DNA of 64,000 nt, from NCBI GenBank assembly GCA_028455995.1, contig JABELC010000007.1, positions 186,001 to 250,000 of the forward strand, given 5' to 3'. Positions 1 to 10,981 of this stretch are shown here, piece after piece. Below the pieces are notes generated by a model, which made no database searches, had not been told where the DNA came from, and saw only the letters and a program-made list of their open reading frames with translations. Numbering within the stretch: the stretch's first letter is position 1; every line of letters begins with the position of its first letter. Made by a program: the position numbers and the translations under genes. The DNA is from Scleromitrula shiraiana (Eukaryota > Ascomycota > Leotiomycetes > Helotiales > Sclerotiniaceae).

Positions 1-270
1 ATTAATTAAATATTAATATTTTGTTAAAATGCTTTATATAAAAGTATTTGAAATGCAAAATATAATAAAATAATTATATATATATAATATAAAATAAAGG
101 ATAATTAAATTAATATAGATAATTAATATATTAATAAAAAAATATATTAAAATAATTGCTAAATAAAGATCACTCTATATTAAAATTAATATAATTATAT
201 AATCAATAATTAATATATATTTCCTCTTATAAGATCAAAACCTTAGTTAGTTAATTAATAATATAATGAT
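1..270. repeat. AT-rich flank
   Basis: Almost pure A/T sequence made of short TTAATA/ATAATT-type runs, with no open frame. Its composition is like the interior of the transposable element at 41.7-42.7 kb and unlike the genes. It is most simply the edge of an AT-rich, possibly RIP-mutated, repeat block extending to the left of the window. No terminal repeat is visible, so the repeat family cannot be named. Confidence 0.6.
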
Positions 271-657
271 ATATCAACCCATGATGCTTTTCTTTATATT
301 TGACCTTTTATATCTTCTAATCTATCAACTTCCTCTTCCTCTTCTTTCACTTTTTATCACAACTACCTTCTCTCTCGTACCCACTGGGCTTATATTTCTT
401 ATACAAAATAGCAATTCGATGTTCTACTTGCAACAATGAGCAGCTTACAGGTCTCGTTAAAGACAAATCTCTTCAGATAAAGATTCTTTTCTCTTCTCTT
501 TCTGGACAAACACATGACTATCCGTAATTTCTCATTCTTCTCTTAGCTTTCAAGTCTTCACACTAATACTAAATTCAAAGCTGAATTATACCATATCTTG
601 AAGGGAAACAACGTCGATATATCCAGCACGAGACATGCAATTATTGAAAATATTAGA
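271..657. other. Upstream region of the DNA methyltransferase gene
   Basis: Pyrimidine-rich stretches around 300-380 and 480-550 look like a fungal promoter and 5' leader. A short ATG-initiated frame at 436 closes after 13 codons and could be an upstream ORF or part of an unresolved 5' exon. No gene is called here. Confidence 0.3.
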
Positions 658-3600
658 ATGAGGCAGGGTATGGATGGACGCTGCAAGTCTGTAGACAAGA
701 TGATGAGGTATGAAGTGCATATTGAAGGGGGTTTGGCGTGTGAGGATAGTGATGAGGAAACTGTGGTAGGCAGGTATAGGCTTACAGAGAAGGAAAAGAG
801 GTACGAAGGCAATGTTGAAAGTGGCTTAGCATGCGAGGATAGTGATGAAGATGTCGAGAGAAGTTGTGAGAGAAGAAAGAGAGAAAGGATTTGTGAGAGA
901 AATAGGGGTTATAGTGAAGCATTCGACGATGAGGAAGAGTATGTGAGAGTTTGCCCGGGCATGAAAGTATCGTCCGACAAGTCCACAGTTGTTAATACCA
1001 TCTCGGAAGGTTCATTATCTACGCCTTGGATTCAAAAGATAGCAGGCTCATTGTTCGGAAAGGTCTTGAAGCCGGTTGGGTTAAAAGGGGAGGATAATGA
1101 TGGAATCGAGATTGTGAAAAGACACACGGAAAGTATGGAACGAATCAGGAAGAGCTCGTATTGCTTTATTGAAAAAGCTTTGAGTGAAGAAATTAGAGGG
1201 GAATATAAAGCTGGTGATTGTGTGATTGTGAAGAGGTATAACTCTAGTAAGTTGTCCGTATCTGTTTTAATACTGAATCGTCATATTTAGAGGGAATGTT
1301 AAATATCAAAAATCAGCCGAGCTATATTTTTCGAACGCAGAAGAATCCGATGGTGTTTCATATGCAAGGATAGCGTACCTCACTACGAAAAATGGCGAGC
1401 CTATAGCTCACGTCCAGTGGTTCGAGCATGGAGATCGTATTGAGATTCTCGGCGAGCTTGCAAGCCCCATGGAGTTGTTCCTAGTTTCTGCTTGCGAACA
1501 TATACTACTTAATGATATACTGGCGATCATTCAGGTCGATTATAGAGGGCAAAGTACCTCTGGAAGATCAAGCAATGGCCCGATTGATGACGAATACATG
1601 CAGGAAGGGCATTACTTCTATCGTTTCCATTACAATACCTCCGGAAATGTTTTTACAGAAACATCAGATCCACAGAAGAATCCTAGTGGACGGAACTGCA
1701 TATGTTGTAAACAGAAGAGTATGGAGGAGCAGAAAGCTCAGTTTGAGGTTTTCAACAACACAGATGGATCGATTAGAGGCTGCCGATACATGGGTAAAGA
1801 CTACCACTTAAACGACTTTGTTTATTTCGAAGAAGAAGAATATGCAAAAGAAAACGTTCCGAGTGGAATTGGTCAAATCAAGGAATTTAAAAACTTCGGG
1901 ACAGACTTCGAAGAAGTTCCAACTATCAGTGTCCAGGTATATGAGAGGTTCGATCGTTTTCATCCTGACTGGAGTGTTGAAATTGCAGTTGGCGTAAACC
2001 ACGTGGTCAGAGATGAGCGAAAACTCTATTATAGTGGTAGGAATATGACTTTATCATTAGAAGAGCTAGACGGGAAGTGTTTTGTTCGATATCTTAATCA
2101 TATCGAAGATTTGGATCTCTACAAAGATCTAGACGATACATTTTGGGTAGTTGAACAAGTACGACTTGCTAGGAGAAATAGCGATAGAACCAGGATTGAG
2201 GATATTGAGCCGATGCCTGCAACTTACTTGCAGTATTCTAAAGAGAGCCAGGATGAATTGCGAGAATTAAGAGAAGGTTTGAAAGAGTTTAATCTCAAGG
2301 GACCAAAATTGAGGACATTGGACATTTTCAGTGGAGCTGGAGGACTTAGTACGGGATTCCACGAGAGCGGGGTTATTGGAGCCACCTACGCCATTGAGTT
2401 CGACACGGCAGCTTGTACGACTATCCGAAAGAATAATCCAGATGCTACAGTATACAATCAGGATATCAACATCCTTCTCCAATGGGCGATGGCTCAGCAT
2501 GCTGGCTTAAAGGTAACAGGGATCAATTCAAGAAGCAATAGAACCGCCGATATGCCAGCAAAAGGTGAAATCGATATGATTATTGGAGGTCCGCCTTGCA
2601 AGGGATGGAGTAAACTGAACCGCTACAAGAAGCCAGACTGCAAGAACAACATGCTTGTGGCTGTATATATCTCCTTCGTGGAACTATATCGACCAAAGTA
2701 CTTTCTTTTGGAGAATGTGGAGGGTATTTTACATACACCAGTAAGTTATGATCAAACTTTTTCAAAGGATATTTTTAACTGAATATAAAAGCTAGACAAT
2801 GGAAAATTGAAAAAAGGGGCGGTAAAGTAAGTATTTGCCGCATAAAAGAGCATGAGAGAAATTGACATGAAGTGCTAGATTTATCTACAGAGCCCTAACA
2901 TCACTCGGATATCAATGCCAAATGGCGTTGCTTCAAGCAGGCGAATACAATTGTCCCCAATCCCGCAAACGTGTCATATTCTGGGCGAGTCTCCCAGGGC
3001 ATCGACTGCCAAAATATCCACAGCCAACCAATGTCTTTGGCAGGAATAATAAGAGGTCATACCATCGCGAGAGAAGGTCCGCGGCGCATTTCCCTATTTC
3101 TATAGGCTCTTGTTTGACTGATCTAGCAAACTTCGAATGGATTAACACCCATAAAACTCGCAAAGAAACTTTTAGGGAACAAGGAGATCGCACTCGACGA
3201 GCAAAAAAGATTATTCAATGTCCTACAACCAACAAGGAGAGTCTAGTTGGATTTCTAGAGCAGCCTTATCGATCACCGCCTCTGTCTGAGTTCCAGCGAC
3301 GACTACGTAGAAATAATACGAGCGAGACACTGCATGGCCATGTTACTCCTAGACCCCGAGAAAAGTATTGTGAAGAAGTATGCAATATCCCCATGAGACC
3401 AAACGCCAGCTATTTAGATCTCCCAGTGGAGTTTATGTCTCATCCGAAGAATAACGGAAAGGACAAAACTCCAGGGACATTGGGACGATTAGGCATGGAG
3501 GATTGTTTTAAAGTGGCTATCGCCAACCCACGTTCACCTTGGGTAAGATACCGATGTTTATGGCCTTAATAGACGAAAACTAATAGATGAATAAATAGAG

Positions 3601-3907
3601 TTTACACCCATATCTCCATCGAACGCTTTCTATCCGAGAGTACTCTCGGGTGCAAGGATTCCCGGATGACTTCATTTGGGACATTAATAGTATGAGCGCC
3701 ACGGAAATTTACAGGCAAATCGGCAATGCAGTGCCAGTTCCGTTTGCGAGAGCACTCGGAAATGAATTACTAAAGGTCTTGATGGAAAGATATGACGTCG
3801 ACAGGAAATCGAAAAATGCATTGGTGATGGGAACGAATAGGATGAATATTGCTGAGAAACAAACGGGGGGTGATATAATTATCATTGGAGATAGCGATAA
3901 CGATTGA
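658..3907 (+). CDS. dim-2: DIM-2/DNMT1-type cytosine-5 DNA methyltransferase
   Basis: Predicted S-adenosylmethionine-dependent cytosine-5 DNA methyltransferase of the DIM-2/DNMT1 class, the nuclear enzyme that in Neurospora methylates RIP-mutated repeats. Proposed introns are 1247-1316, 2741-2791, 2827-2878 and 3543-3598; the joined frame is open and gives about 1006 residues. Two BAH-like segments precede the catalytic part (one starting near GDCVIVKRYNS across intron 1, one near HLNDFVYF). Catalytic motifs are intact: motif I DIFSGAGGLSTGF, motif IV GGPPCKGWSKLNR with the catalytic Cys, motif VI LLENVEG, motif VIII NCPQSRKRVIFWA, motif IX RVQGFPDDF and motif X IGNAVPVPFA. The first ATG in the open frame (658) is used. 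It gives an N-terminus of only about 200 residues before BAH, shorter than in Neurospora DIM-2, so an upstream exon may be missing. The RID/Masc1 class is less likely because of the BAH pair and motif IV. Confidence 0.85.
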
Positions 3908-4283
3908 TAATGGCGCTTGTCAAACTTGCATAGGTTGGCCTTTTCGTAAATGTCTGATGATTAGACCGTTCGGTGCATATAATGGGAAGGAATCAGACAT
4001 AAGATGAGTGTTGGGGACATCATTAGGCATTTGGACAATACACTCGAAAATAAGAATTAGACAATTGAAGGAAAGAAAATAGATAATTCAGAACCTAGCC
4101 ACCTAAAATAGACAATAAATATATCATAATCGAGAGGAACCAAGATATATGATGAAGAAACCAGAGACTTTTATTTTATCCTTGCTTTAGTAGAAACTAC
4201 CATAAGAAAATTAATGCACCAGAGAGCCATTTTTTTAGAAATGCATCTTTTCCAGGCCAATAATTAATCACAACTTTCCATCA
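3908..4283. other. Convergent intergenic region
   Basis: Lies between the 3' ends of the methyltransferase and the hydrolase gene. No open frame, repeat or RNA gene seen. Confidence 0.4.
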
Positions 4284-5584
4284 TCATGGCGGACTTTGAG
4301 CTGGCTCGGGCATTCTACTTTCGAACCACATCACCGCTTGTTGGAAAGCAGATTGTTTCGCATATATCTCATCCGCACTCATGCGGCCATCCCCCAACAA
4401 TCTAGAAGCAAAACCATGCCCAATACCACTAAACAGATTTGTTTGCCATGGTAACCGAGCTACGTTGGCATTGAGGGCAGCCTCGGTTTGGTGACGTTGT
4501 GATATATCGACAAACCTATCTTCCACAGGCTGCGCAAGAGATAAAGGAGCTTGAACTAAAACATCAACTGGTCAATTGCATGCTCTGTTTGCATTAACAG
4601 GAAAATCAATGAATGGTGCCTACTATTTCTGTAGTCGGGTATTGGGACTCTGGCGGGGTGTGCTATGAAAGCGGCCTGTATTGGGCATGGATTACGGAGA
4701 AGAAGATTCATTACTATATGAGCAATCCATGTGTTAATAGATATGTAATACATCATAAGAAAACAAGAATGAATTCAAAGTACGAATAATCACTAACCTG
4801 GGGGTGCACCTGAGCAGTATCCTGCAGCACCAACCTCAGTGCATTTCTGGTGATTGCGGAGGTAATCAATCGCGTTATTAACTCTCCGATCTATTTCATT
4901 TCTATCTGGAGGGCTGGGCCTGGGTGCATCCTTGGCTGAAAATTTAGGTTAGAATAAAAGTTCGTTACTGAAAGCACATAACAATAATAAGAACATACCT
5001 CTTTCTGGCTCCCCTCGTTGTCTGTGGGCGTTTAGATAATCGACGATTATTGTGGTATATCCAGCCTATTGTCCCAATGTCAATGACGAATATGCGTGAT
5101 AATTCATTTGATTCTTACCCGAGAGAATTCATCTGCACTTTAGCTATGTTAATATCATGTTCATAGAATAGAAAAAGATCAGAACTTACAGGAGCCTATT
5201 GTTAGGTGCTATTCCAGTTCCATTTGGAAAGTACAATAGACCTTGGCGTTTATCGGTACTGGGATCAGTTGGTACTGCGATGTAAACCCTATTTCCATAA
5301 ATTTGAGTGTCATGGAACAACGGATCTACGCTGCGTGCATACACGCATCAGTAAATTAGATCAGATGTAGTGTTAAAATATTGAATACTCGAATTCTACA
5401 TCACTTACGTTCTCTCATTGCCTGTGAAGACATCTGGTCCATGTCGAATTACTAGCTGTCTTACGGTTGGGGGGTTGGCTAAATGTATGACAGCTTTGGT
5501 AAACAACCAAAGAAGCGTCCCTCCAACCAGAAGACTTGTAAATACAATCAGAGGAGACTCCTCGTCTAAGGTTCGACTACTCAT
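4284..5584 (-). CDS. Dienelactone hydrolase-family alpha/beta hydrolase with N-terminal membrane segment
   Basis: Seven exons on the minus strand (5584-5409, 5330-5190, 5137-5119, 5065-4999, 4935-4798, 4713-4624, 4567-4284) join into an open frame of 304 residues. The core is a dienelactone hydrolase fold: LLADEFSRAGY, then the nucleophile elbow GYCSGA (Cys nucleophile), AAFIAHPARV, an acidic residue in AQPVEDRF and the C-terminal His motif LFSGIGHGFASR. All three members of a Cys-Asp-His triad are therefore present. Members hydrolyse lactones or esters; the substrate here is unknown. The N-terminus has a hydrophobic stretch of about 20 residues starting at SPLIVFTSLLVGG, which would anchor the protein in a membrane; this is unusual for a normally soluble family. 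Exon 3 is only 19 nt. The start is the only ATG reaching the fold in frame. Confidence 0.8.
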
Positions 5585-6213
5585 AATAACTCTGGAACTT
5601 GAGGTAATGAAATATTAGGGACTTGTAGTGCTGTATATGCTTTTCTTAACGACTGATACTTGTGAATTAGAATGTTCAGCTAGAAGGAGATCCATCATTG
5701 GAATCCCTTTTGCCTTTGATGTAGCAAACAATCATCTTTACCGTTAACGGTGTTCAAGACAAAGAGATATTGTGTTGTTTGAATGCCATAGGTCTTTGGA
5801 GTTGAGGTCGTCTAGGAGCTAGCGCACGGACCATAAGAGTATCACGTGACTCTCTGTATAGAAACAGTCACGTGCTGTATATCCTTGCTATCTTGGTCTT
5901 TACCATCGTCGGTACACAAGTATGAAGCTTGCGTACATATATCAGGATCAAAGACCATAATATGTCCTCATACCTTCCTATTGCAAGTCCTCCAAAATTC
6001 GATAATCAAGCCTGTATACAAGGTTGAAACTCGGGAACTCACCATTCACTGTTTTTCAGCCTCGTACCGGAAGTTTAACCGAGAATCCGCCGCCTTTATC
6101 TTAAACCTCCAAGTTCACTACAATTTTGATTTTGAGCTCATCCATCAATTTAAATGTTTGAGATTTTACAGTAGTTCCTATGCTCAATTCTTTGAAAATT
6201 GGGAATCTACTAT
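5585..6213. promoter_or_regulatory. Divergent promoter between hydrolase and TAPT1-family genes
   Basis: This 629-bp gap separates two divergently transcribed genes, so it must hold both promoters. It contains two copies of the E-box hexamer CACGTG, at 5843-5848 (within TCACGTGA) and 5869-5874 (within TCACGTGC). No open frame of note is seen. Confidence 0.45.
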
Positions 6214-9200
6214 ATGGCGGTAGAGAACGTTGTACAGAGTTATGATTCTCGGATACAAAACATACCTCAAGATGACAGATCAGCCGCCGAGAGAATGAAG
6301 TTGGAATCGGGAGAGTTACCAGATCTAGTAACTCACAGAACATCAGCACCTGATTCTTTATTATCTCAGGAAGATTCAAAACAGCTGCCTACACCATCGC
6401 CAACCCCTTCTCCAAGAAGTAAATCACCATCTATGAGATTCACAGATATTTCATCTCATGAGCTAGGAGTGAATCATTGCGCATTCGACAACACCGACGA
6501 TCGATATCATGAGTCTTATTTAAGAACCAATCCACAAACTTTGGTATCTATGGAGAACAACATCACGGGAGATTTATCCACACCGCCTCCGATTTCCAAA
6601 TTGTTGCCCCACCACGAGCTTCATGACATCCCAGAAGAGAAGGTTCGAAATCATAGGAACCCATCCTTTAAAGGTGCGGGAGAAAATGAAAAGATACTAA
6701 AACTATCTCCCGCTGAGATGGAGGAGTTGACTTCAGCTCCCGAGTCACTACCTACAATGTCGCCAAACAATCTATCAATTCACAGTCCAAACCATACCAA
6801 TAATGGATCATCAGGACACGTTCGGAAAAGATCGAGCTCTGATGTATCCCGTATAGATCTTGACGACCAGCAATCAGCTTCTACTTTGCGACGAAAATTC
6901 AGCACTCCCGAATCAAAATTCGCTTTGGACACTGGTACCGAACGTACTGAACATCGACAATATGTAGAAATCACTCCTGCCAATATCAGCAGTAAACGCC
7001 CAACAATTTCATCTGCAAGAGCACTTACAGCCCAGCCCCCTACTAATCAGTGGCCATCTTACTCTCGATCCATTTCAGCTCAGACCTCACCCAAGAGAAA
7101 GCCATCCTCTCTTAGTTCGCGACCAGAGCCATTGCATCTCGATGGGTTAAACCCGTCTCCCATGGTGAACGGGGCAGTCAAACCTTCACGGATACCTGAG
7201 CTCCCCCCTTCACCCATCCCCCAGTCTATCCCTCTACCTCCCATGTCGATACCCACTTACCTTCAGCTTGAGCTTTCTGCAACTAGACCATCGCCACTGT
7301 ATATTTATCGTTCAGCTTCTAACGAAAACCCTTACGAATCATCAAAGGTCAAATTCGAGCGTTTGCTGAATTTCTTGCTGTTACCTCCCCAGTTGGAGCA
7401 GGTACTTTATTTCGGTTCACTAGCATGTCTTGATGCTTGGCTCTATACTTTCACAATTCTCCCTTTGCGGTTTTTCAAAGCATTGGGAATTTTGGTCTCA
7501 TGGTGGGGTCACGTGTTAGCAAAGGAATTTCGTTTCATTACTGGATTTGTATATCACGGCACACGTCGCATGTGGTACCGGCGAAATGAGCGGCATAGCA
7601 GTGACTCGGCCTCGTTGTCACGAAGTGCTTCGCGTTCAAGCAGACCTCCTGCCTCAACTACATCCTCATATCAATCTCAGCATGGAAGACAATTCGAAGC
7701 TGTGAGACGTAGTGGTGCAATAGAGACTCCCAATAGTGAACGCAGATCAAGGCAAGGCTGGACACGCAGACATCGCCGAACCAAATCGCAACCCTCCTCA
7801 CTATCCTCATATAATAAGGCGGATCTCTTGCAAGGGCTTGTAATTATTTGTAGCAGCTTTTTCTTGATGATGTTAGATGCAAGTAGAATGTATCATAGTA
7901 TTAGAGCGCAGTCCGCGATAAGACTGTATGTGATATACAACTTATTAGAGGCAAGTTTAAGCATTCATCAAATAGGCCAATAACAGCCCAGAAGCTAATA
8001 TCTCCAAGGTATTTGATCGCCTTGCCGCTGCTCTTGGCCAAGACATATTTGAATGTCTCTTTTCAGACGAGACACTCGAGAGAGATAGCGATGGTAGAAG
8101 CAAAGTCCTACGACCACTAGGAATGTTTTTGCTTGCACTGATATATAATGTCATTCACGCTGCAGCATTATTTGCACAAGTCGTAACCTTGAATGTTGCG
8201 GTCAACTCATACTCCAATGCCCTCATCACACTTTTGTTATCGAACCAATTTGTGGAAGTCAAAGGAACAGTGTTCAAAAAGTTTGAGAAAGACAACCTCT
8301 TCCAACTCACCTGCGCGGATGTTGTGGAACGATTCCAGCTTTGGCTTATGCTTATGATCATTGCATTGCGAAATGTCGTTGAGATGGGAGGCTTCAGTAG
8401 TACGGCATCATCTGTGGGTGAAGCGCCATTGCGTACCAGTTCAATGCTTCCTAATAGTTTCACTATTCTTCCTGGATGGTCTGGTGAAGTGCTGTCACCA
8501 TTCCTGATAGTGATAGGTAGTGAGATGTTGGTAGATTGGATCAAACATGCATACATAAGCAAATTCAACGGTGTAAAGCCAGCCATTTATCAGCGATTTC
8601 TTGATGTTCTGGCTAAAGATTACTATACCAATGTAAGCAAGCCTCTTAACTATATAAGTGTCATCTAACAACAATAGGCATTTGTCAATCAAAATCTCAT
8701 TAAACGTCTCGGTCTCCCAGTCATACCGCTATCGTGCCTTTTCATTCGAGCTGCTTTTCAGACGTATCACATGTTCCTTGCCACACATTTGCATCCTCCA
8801 TTACCGTCAACCGCCACATCCCTTTCTGTAGAATCATCTCCTGCTACAACTGCGGCTCTCGAGCATTTTGATACAATCATCAGAACAGCTCTCGGTCGCT
8901 CGACATTCGGTCTACCGAATCCTAATGCCAACACTCCCTGGTATCTTCCAAGCGCTGATAATGCCATTGCCGCACTCACCATGATTGTATTTTTCCTCGG
9001 TGCATTCTTCGTTCTCCTCGCCCTGAAGCTCATTCTTGGCATGGTCTTGCTGAAATACGCAAGAGATCGCTATCGAACGATGAAGAAGAGGGAGCACCAA
9101 AGTTATGATACTGGTGGGAAGAGGGTAGGTGGTTGGGGTATGGTGGAAGTGGATGATGATAAGAAACGATGGATCTATGATGATGATCCTGAAACACTGA

Positions 9201-9310
9201 AGAAATTGAGAGAGAAGGAACGGATAGCGAGGGACAAGGAGAAAGTAGCGGCTGTGCATGATTTTTCCAAGATTAGTAGATATGAAATGGCTGCTAAGAG
9301 AATTTGGTAA
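6214..9310 (+). CDS. TAPT1/EMP65-family endoplasmic-reticulum membrane protein
   Basis: Three exons (6214-7950, 8009-8632, 8678-9310) encode about 997 residues. The first 370 residues are Ser/Pro-rich and likely disordered. The conserved TAPT1 (DUF747) region follows: KFERLLNFLLLPPQLEQV, a membrane segment near LDAWLYTFTILPLRFFKA, a basic insert, ADLLQGLVIICSSFFLMMLD, then VFDRLAAALGQDIFECLFS, LIYNVIHAAALFAQVVTLNV, LLSNQFVEVKG and FEKDNLFQLTCADVVERFQL. Several transmembrane helices are evident, with a last one near AIAALTMIVFFLGAFFVLLA. In yeast the family member Emp65 acts in the ER in folding and quality control of membrane proteins; the same role here is inference. Intron 1 starts with GC (GCAAGT) rather than GT, and reading through it meets a stop. 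The ATG at 6214 is the first in frame. Confidence 0.85.
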
Positions 9311-9911
9311 TGCTGTATTGTATTATAGAATTTAGAATAAATACAATGGTGTTTACTGGCAGCTGATTGGTTCCGAGTAAACATTCCCAAAGTCGATATG
9401 AAACGGCCCCTTACCAGACTTTGAAAGGCTTTAAAATCGTCCCCCAATCCCTCTCAAATGCCACTTATGGTTGAATTTATTTTATTCGTGATCTAATGCA
9501 ATTTAATGAAAGTTATCGCGACGATGATACTATAAGCAAGGACCAGGATCTAGTGATTTTTGAAGGATAAATTTTTGGTTGGTTCATCTCATAACCATAT
9601 TTCATCTAAATGGGCTGTAAAGATCACGCAGCAACTAATCGTGGTTCATCATACTTGCTATTACCATGGTTACCGACGGTTATATCAGCATTCTATAGAG
9701 CAGATACAACCAGAAAGAGATACGAAATGCTGTCTTTCGCTGCCTCAATGCAAATTTCGAGTCATGGGTGGATTACATTTTTGTAGGCGATCGCAGACAT
9801 TCACTAATGCCCGTGCTTCGACTGCATAGTAAAAATTTGAACATCCATATATGGTCCTACTCTAGATATATCTTCGCCAGAACAGTTTCTTGCAGTCTAT
9901 TTCTTATAACC
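9311..9911. other. Intergenic region
   Basis: No supported gene. Open frames here lack codon bias and recognisable motifs. Confidence 0.3.
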
Positions 9912-10136
9912 ATGCTGGCAATTGCTCTATCGCCCGTAATTCTGGTCCTCGTCGTTGGTCTGCTTGAAGTTAAAGTTCAAACCCTTCCCATTGGCGAGCA
10001 GAGCGGCGCGATGGGCGCATGGGTTTCATGGGTCAGCGTATCATTTATTATCCTCGCTGCTGCGATAGATAGATACAATACAATACAATATGGATGGATG
10101 AGATATCAGATATCTTTCGGTCTATCTAGCACTTGA
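9912..10136 (+). CDS. Hypothetical two-helix membrane protein or gene relic
   Basis: The ATG at 9912 opens a 74-residue frame starting MLAIALSPVILVLVVGLLEV, followed by a short loop (QTLPIGEQSGAMGAW) and a second hydrophobic helix (VSWVSVSFIILAAAI). The helices are clean and the loop looks protein-like. However, the frame closes after a low-complexity ATACAATACAAT tract, and a further plausible segment (LLHQIRTPFLHMYYNAKQAL) continues in another frame up to about 10369. No splice pair was found that joins them. It may be a small gene, the first exon of a longer one, or a decayed copy. The family is not recognised. Confidence 0.3.
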   Translation: MLAIALSPVILVLVVGLLEVKVQTLPIGEQSGAMGAWVSWVSVSFIILAAAIDRYNTIQYGWMRYQISFGLSST

Positions 10137-10981
10137 TCAGATACTCGAAGACTGATCGTCCACTGGCACAATCATCAAACAGCAATTCGGCAATCGCGAA
10201 TAAATCAATACCTTTATTACATCAGATTCGAACTCCTTTCCTTCACATGTACTACAACGCCAAACAGGCTTTGTGGAAAGCAAGAACGAGCCTGAAGTTC
10301 TTTGTCAGATGGTGGAAAGGTCCTGAGAAAATATCCGAAATGAGGAAGAATGAGATAGCTGCAATATAGGCGGAAGCAGAAAAGAACGATAACGACAGAA
10401 AGCCCATCTGTATTTGCGTCATGCGCCAAGAAGACGATAATGAGACTGCAGATGAGTTGTCACTAGGAATCGATGACTAGGGCAGAAATCATAGAATTTT
10501 AGCCCACTATGGGTCGGAGAACAGTTAGAGGATTGGTCTAAGGTTACACTTATGGCCATGGCTTGTGATGAAAATTTATCTTCGGTATCAAGAGCATCAT
10601 CAAATATGTCGTGGGATACTTCTTCGTGCCGTGGTATTTGAAGAAAAGACGGGGCATAGTAATCATTCTAAGGACATGAGATACTTGGAGGAGGGAAATG
10701 AAAAGAGACACTATAGTATCATGATCGCTTGTTATCTTGAATTAAAACATTCAGAACAAATATAACGATAATTTTATTAGTGTAGCTGAGTTGACTGTAT
10801 TCATGGATTTCATTGCCACATATGCTGCTAGCAAGTGATAAGCAGCAAAGAGTTCGACCGGACGTGCATATACAATGTAGGAACTCAAATAAATACGATA
10901 TAGCACACTATTTATATGAAATTTTGACCAAACACCTTAAATAAAAACTAATCAAAATATACCCTACCCCCTCACACCCCC
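10137..10981. other. Intergenic region with possible coding relic
   Basis: 10133-10369 holds an open frame ending RWWKGPEKISEMRKNEIAAI that might belong to the preceding ORF. The rest shows no gene, repeat or RNA. Confidence 0.25.

Noticed and set aside
8155..9259. Minus-strand open frames opposite the TAPT1-family gene
   Set aside because: Shadows of a well-supported conserved coding region.
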